From contig CBDANN010000006.1 of the NCBI GenBank assembly GCA_965197635.1, positions 186,001 through 250,000 of the forward strand: a DNA stretch of 64,000 bases, in the 5' to 3' direction. This DNA is from Bin87 sp965197635 (GTDB lineage Bacteria > Chloroflexota > Dehalococcoidia > Lucifugimonadales > UBA3495). The number at the start of each line of letters is the position of its first letter. Position 1 is the stretch's first letter. The notes under the pieces are model-generated. The model saw only the letters and a list, made by a program, of their open reading frames with translations, did not search any database and was not told the origin of the DNA. Made by a program: the position numbers and the translations under genes. Shown in pieces: positions 60,627 through 64,000 of this stretch.

Positions 60627-61433
60627 TCAGTCGTGAGGGGTGAGAATTTTCGGGCCTTCTTGGGTTATTGCCAGAGTGTGCTCAAAATGGGCTGAGAGGG
60701 CGCCGTCGGCAGTCACCACTGTCCAGTCGTCGTCCAGTATGGTGGTGTCCTCGGTTCCCAAGTTGAGCATGGGTTCAATACAGATGCACATTCCGGGCCG
60801 GAGCAATATCCCCTTGCCAGGTTCGCCGTAATTGGGAACCTGGGGGTCTTCGTGCAGGTAGCGACCAACGCCGTGGCCAACAAACTGCCGAACGACACCA
60901 TAGCCGCGGGCCAGAGCGTACTCCTCAACGGCCGCGCCAATGTCGCCAATTCGATTGCCCGGTTTGGCGGCCCCGATGCCGGCGTACAGGCTGGCTTCGG
61001 TATCAACCATCAACTGTTGGGCGGCATCGCTCACCTGTCCCACGGCAACGGAGATGGCGGCGTCGCCAATGAAACCGTCTATGGTCGCTCCGACGTCCAT
61101 CTTGATGATGTCGCCTTCTTTGAGCACCCGTTTGCCGGGGATACCGTGAACAATCTCTTCGTTCACTGAGGCGCATATCGCGGCGGGGAATCCATGGTAG
61201 CCGATAAAGGTGGGCACCGCGCCCATGCTACGGATATTCTTGTCCGCAATTCGATTGAGGTCTGCCGTCGTGATGCCCGGCTCAACCGAATTCTTGAGCA
61301 AAGTCAAAGTGGCGCCCACAATGGCGCCGGCACGCCCCATCGCCTCCATCTCGCGACGGGACTTGATAGTGATGCCCCCAGTGTAAGAAGACGGAGAATT
61401 GGAGGCGGTTTTTCGCTTGGGATTACGTTCCAC
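60627..61433 (-). CDS. map: Methionine aminopeptidase, type I
   Basis: 268 residues from GTG 61433. It removes the initiator methionine. The dinuclear metal ligands are visible: Asp in IIKMDVGATIDGFIGDAA (two), His in QFVGHGVGRYLHEDP, Glu in CICIEPMLNLG, and Glu in SAHFEHTLAIT. The first 20 residues (RNPKRKTASNSPSSYTGG) are not conserved, so a start nearer ITIKSRREMEAM is possible. Between adk and infA, as in most bacteria. Confidence 0.96.
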   Translation of the reverse strand: MERNPKRKTASNSPSSYTGGITIKSRREMEAMGRAGAIVGATLTLLKNSVEPGITTADLNRIADKNIRSMGAVPTFIGYHGFPAAICASVNEEIVHGIPGKRVLKEGDIIKMDVGATIDGFIGDAAISVAVGQVSDAAQQLMVDTEASLYAGIGAAKPGNRIGDIGAAVEEYALARGYGVVRQFVGHGVGRYLHEDPQVPNYGEPGKGILLRPGMCICIEPMLNLGTEDTTILDDDWTVVTADGALSAHFEHTLAITQEGPKILTPHD

Positions 61434-61503
61434 CGTTGCTATTATACCTCAAAGCGAACGTGTTTACTACGACGCAGCGGAAGTGATGACACACCGGCTC
61501 CAA

Positions 61504-62211
61504 TCACCGGGCGTTGGACCCCAGAGCTTGCAGCACCGATTCACTAACTGCTTCTATGACGCCTTCGCCAGCGATGTCGGCCAGCAACCCCCGTTCCCGG
61601 TAAAAGTCGAGCACCGGGGCTGTCTCCTGATGATAAACACCGAGACGGTTGGCAACGGCGTCCGGCGTGTCGTCGTCCCGTTGGTAGATGTCGCCGCCGT
61701 CAGGGCAATCTCCACATCGTTCCGGCGGGTCGCCGGTGACGGAGTCTCGAGTGTAGGGACGCTGGCAGGCCCGGCAGATATAACGATTGCTGAGCCTTCG
61801 AATCAGCTCGTCGTCAGCCACCTGGATATGGATTACGCAGTCTATCCGCTGGCCCCGTTCCAGCAACGCGGTTTCCAGGGCCTGCGCCTGGTTGGTGTTG
61901 CGGGGAAAACCGTCCAGCATGAAACCGTCGTTGAGGCCGATCTGGCCGATGCGATCAATAACCATGCCAATGGTGACCTCGTCGGGCACCAGGGCGCCCT
62001 GGTTCATGTAGCCTCGCGCCAACTCGCCCAGCTTGGTACCGTTGGACAGGTGATGCCTGAACAGGTCGCCCGAACTCACGTGTTCAATGCCCAACCGTTC
62101 CTTGAGCAGCTGGGCCTGCGTACCCTTCCCCGCTCCGGGCGGGCCGAAAAGCACGAGCTTGAGACCAACAGATTTTTGACCGCCGGATCTTTGACCGGGA
62201 AACGTGGTCAT
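61504..62211 (-). CDS. adk: Adenylate kinase
   Basis: 235 residues from ATG 62211; the frame stays open upstream through secY in another frame and that part is not coding. LKLVLFGPPGAGKGTQAQLL is Walker A, HVSSGDLFRHHLSNGTKLG the AMP site, FMLDGFPRNTNQAQAL the signature, and the lid has a zinc site CRACQRPYTRDSVTGDPPERCGDC (four Cys). A 15-residue N-terminal extension precedes the fold. Its ATG overlaps the secY stop by four bases. Confidence 0.96.
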   Translation of the reverse strand: MTTFPGQRSGGQKSVGLKLVLFGPPGAGKGTQAQLLKERLGIEHVSSGDLFRHHLSNGTKLGELARGYMNQGALVPDEVTIGMVIDRIGQIGLNDGFMLDGFPRNTNQAQALETALLERGQRIDCVIHIQVADDELIRRLSNRYICRACQRPYTRDSVTGDPPERCGDCPDGGDIYQRDDDTPDAVANRLGVYHQETAPVLDFYRERGLLADIAGEGVIEAVSESVLQALGSNAR

Positions 62212-63539
62212 CGCAAGAATCCCTCGTAATTGCGCATCATCAACTGCGCTTCCAGTTGGCGCAACGTGTCCAGCCCCACGCCCACCATGATGAGCAGGCT
62301 CGTGCTGCTGAGCGCGATGGCCTCGACGTTGGTGACTAGTGAGGCCAGGTAGGGCACGATGGCGATGAACCCCAGGAACAGCGCGCCTCCCATGGTGAGG
62401 CGGATGATGACCCGGTTCAGGTAGTCCTGGGTCGGACGACCAGGCCGAATGCCCAACACGAACCCGCCGTTGCGTTGCAGGTTTTCCGCAATGCTCTGCT
62501 GTTGGAACACCACCAGCGTATAGAAAAAGGTGAATGCCACCACCAGGAAGAACGCGAGGATCCAGTAAATCGGTCCGCTGGGGCTGAGCGCCACCTGGAG
62601 ATTGCCGGCCAGGTTGCCGATGAAGCCGCCTGCCGAACTCAGATACTGGGCCACCGTACCCGGCAAAATCACGATGGAGAAGGCGAAAATCAGCGGAATC
62701 ATGCCAGCCGAGTTGATACGCAGCGGTATGTACGTTGAACCGGACTGCCGGTACATCTGCCCGCCGCGAAAGATGCTGCGCCCATACTGCACCGGGATCC
62801 GCCGATGGGCTTCGTTGAACACCACGATGAGCGCAATAATCAGCAGGCCAATCAGCGCGAAGAAGAACACGCCGATTATGTTGTCCCGATCCAAAAACCC
62901 GGTCGCCAGCAGGCCGGGGAAACCGACTACGATACCGGCGAAGATAATCAGCGAGATGCCGTTGCCAATGCCCCGCTCCGTGATCAACTCGCCCAGCCAC
63001 ACCAGGAACATGGTTCCGGCGGTCAGGGACAGAATGATGGCTATGGTGGGCAGCAGAGCGTCCCCGGTGAAGCCCACGTTGGTCAGCACGTTGGCCTGCT
63101 GGAGCAGCACCAACTGGGCGAAGGCTTGCGCGATGGCGATGGGCACCGTACCCCAGTGGGTGATGCGGTTCATCTTGATGCGGCCGGCTTCGCCTTCACG
63201 GGACAGGTTCTGCAACTGCGGTATCACCGGCGTCAGCAGTTGCATGATGATGGATGCCGTGATGTAGGGAAACACGCCCAGCGCGACGATGCTCATGCGA
63301 CTGAGTGCGCCGCCGGAGAAAAGGTCGAGAAAGCCCAGTATCTGGTTATTCCTGAACAAGTCTTCCAGATTCGCCAGGTCCAGTCCGGGAATGGGGATGT
63401 GGGCGACCAGCCGGTAGAGGGCCAGCATACCCAACGTGAACAGTATCTTGGCCCGCAGGTCGGGCAGGCTGAACGCGTCAATGGCCGCCTGCAACAGCCG
63501 GGGCCACCTGCCGGCTCCCTGTACCTCGGACTGAATCAT
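62208..63539 (-). CDS. secY: Preprotein translocase subunit SecY
   Basis: 443 residues with ten predicted membrane helices. LYRLVAHIPIPGLDLANLEDLF starts it; LGVFPYITASIIMQLLTPVIPQL is the pore-lining second helix, EGEAGRIKMNRITHWGTV follows, RIPVQYGRSIFRGGQMYRQSGSTYIPLRINSAGMIPLIFAFSI is the C5 region, and FVLGIRPGRPTQDYLNRVIIRLTMGGALFLG lies near the ribosome site. Channel of Sec export and membrane insertion. Confidence 0.97.
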   Translation of the reverse strand: MIQSEVQGAGRWPRLLQAAIDAFSLPDLRAKILFTLGMLALYRLVAHIPIPGLDLANLEDLFRNNQILGFLDLFSGGALSRMSIVALGVFPYITASIIMQLLTPVIPQLQNLSREGEAGRIKMNRITHWGTVPIAIAQAFAQLVLLQQANVLTNVGFTGDALLPTIAIILSLTAGTMFLVWLGELITERGIGNGISLIIFAGIVVGFPGLLATGFLDRDNIIGVFFFALIGLLIIALIVVFNEAHRRIPVQYGRSIFRGGQMYRQSGSTYIPLRINSAGMIPLIFAFSIVILPGTVAQYLSSAGGFIGNLAGNLQVALSPSGPIYWILAFFLVVAFTFFYTLVVFQQQSIAENLQRNGGFVLGIRPGRPTQDYLNRVIIRLTMGGALFLGFIAIVPYLASLVTNVEAIALSSTSLLIMVGVGLDTLRQLEAQLMMRNYEGFLR

Positions 63540-63578
63540 GACTTGCCGCGCCCCACCCGTATCGACCGAATCCTGATG

Positions 63579-64000
63579 CTAAAGCTCTTCAATTGAGCCG
63601 CCGGCTGCCTCAATTTTAGCGCGGGCCGCTGCGGTAAATTTGTGCGCGGCCACGGTGAGCGCGCGGTTCAGTTCACCATCGCCAACCACTTTCACCGGCA
63701 ATTTGGTGCGGCGGACGATGCCCAGTTGATGCAGCATTTCCGGCGTCACTCGCGTACCGGCTTCAAACCGTTCCTGCAGCGTGTCCAAGTCCACCAGCGC
63801 GTAGTAGGTCTTGTAGCGGTTGTTGAATCCCCGTTTCATGGGGAGACCTTTGATCAGCGGCATTTGACCGCCCTCAAACCCGGGTCGGAGACCCGGACCG
63901 GAGCGCGATTTCTGGCCTTTCAAGCCGCGTCCCGCGTAGCTGCCGCCGCCGGCGGCGTCGCCACGGCCCACTCGCTTGCGCGCTCGCCGTGCTCCTTTGG
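63579..64000 (-). CDS. rplO: 50S ribosomal protein L15 (uL15), partial
   Basis: The gene runs off the right edge; about 140 codons are visible. KGARRARKRVGRGDAAGGG and SYAGRGLKGQKSRSGPGLRPGFEGGQMPLIKGLPMKRGF are the conserved glycine-rich extended region, and the C-terminal domain holds VVGDGELNRALTVAAHKFTAAARAKIEAAGG. The start codon probably lies within a few dozen bases beyond the window. It precedes secY, as expected. Confidence 0.96.
   Translation of the reverse strand, partial: KGARRARKRVGRGDAAGGGSYAGRGLKGQKSRSGPGLRPGFEGGQMPLIKGLPMKRGFNNRYKTYYALVDLDTLQERFEAGTRVTPEMLHQLGIVRRTKLPVKVVGDGELNRALTVAAHKFTAAARAKIEAAGGSIEEL

Noticed and set aside
62212..63000. Upstream extension of the adenylate kinase frame
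   Set aside because: It lies in an alternative frame of secY, which is clearly coding; adk starts at ATG 62211 with a 4-base overlap.

Overview
The window looks like a chromosomal piece of a fairly GC-rich bacterium of the Chloroflexota, most like the SAR202/Dehalococcoidia side. That placement is inference: it rests on an adenosylcobalamin-type (class II) ribonucleotide reductase, rsmH-ftsA-ftsZ with no murein genes between them, F420/flavin LLM-type oxidoreductases beside CaiB-type CoA transferases, tandem clpP genes, Uma2 proteins and many short palindromic repeats. No 16S rRNA or complete tRNA is present to confirm it.

Layout. 1-7.3 kb (+): end of dprA, topA, xerC, aroQ, efp, xseA, xseB and a PurN-like formyltransferase. 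7.3-11.5 kb (-): protein quality-control operon tig-clpP-clpP-clpX. 12-21 kb (+): rsmH, ftsA, ftsZ, then nrdR, two unknown genes and nrdJ, which carries a 375-residue LAGLIDADG intein. 21-34.6 kb: accessory/catabolic region with enoyl-CoA hydratase, an alpha/beta hydrolase, CaiB CoA transferase, CitE-like lyase, two LLM oxidoreductases, Uma2 proteins and several genes broken by frameshifts (Panacea, Uma2, monooxygenase, a second CaiB). 34.6-43.3 kb: insertion-sequence zone. It holds an IS630 carrying two copies of a 19-bp palindrome, an IS66 relic, and a nested stack in which ISAs1 contains one IS66 that contains another; target-site duplications support each of the last three insertions.

43.3-50.7 kb (+): a SAM-I riboswitch with its own terminator precedes mtnA, an arylsulfotransferase-like gene, a membrane protein, mtnP, a rhodanese, ahcY and metK. 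Together these make SAM, recycle S-adenosylhomocysteine and salvage methylthioadenosine. 50.8-55 kb: RDD membrane proteins, a coiled-coil protein, a phosphohexomutase and CcdA. 55-64 kb (-): end of the ribosomal-protein/secretion operon, reading rplO(partial)-secY-adk-map-infA-rpmJ-rpsM-rpsK-rpsD-rpoA-rplQ-truA-rplM-rpsI, closed by a small membrane coiled-coil gene and a strong hairpin.

All product calls are from reading motifs and gene order; nothing was searched against a database. Several frameshifts could be natural decay or sequencing/assembly error, and I cannot separate the two here.
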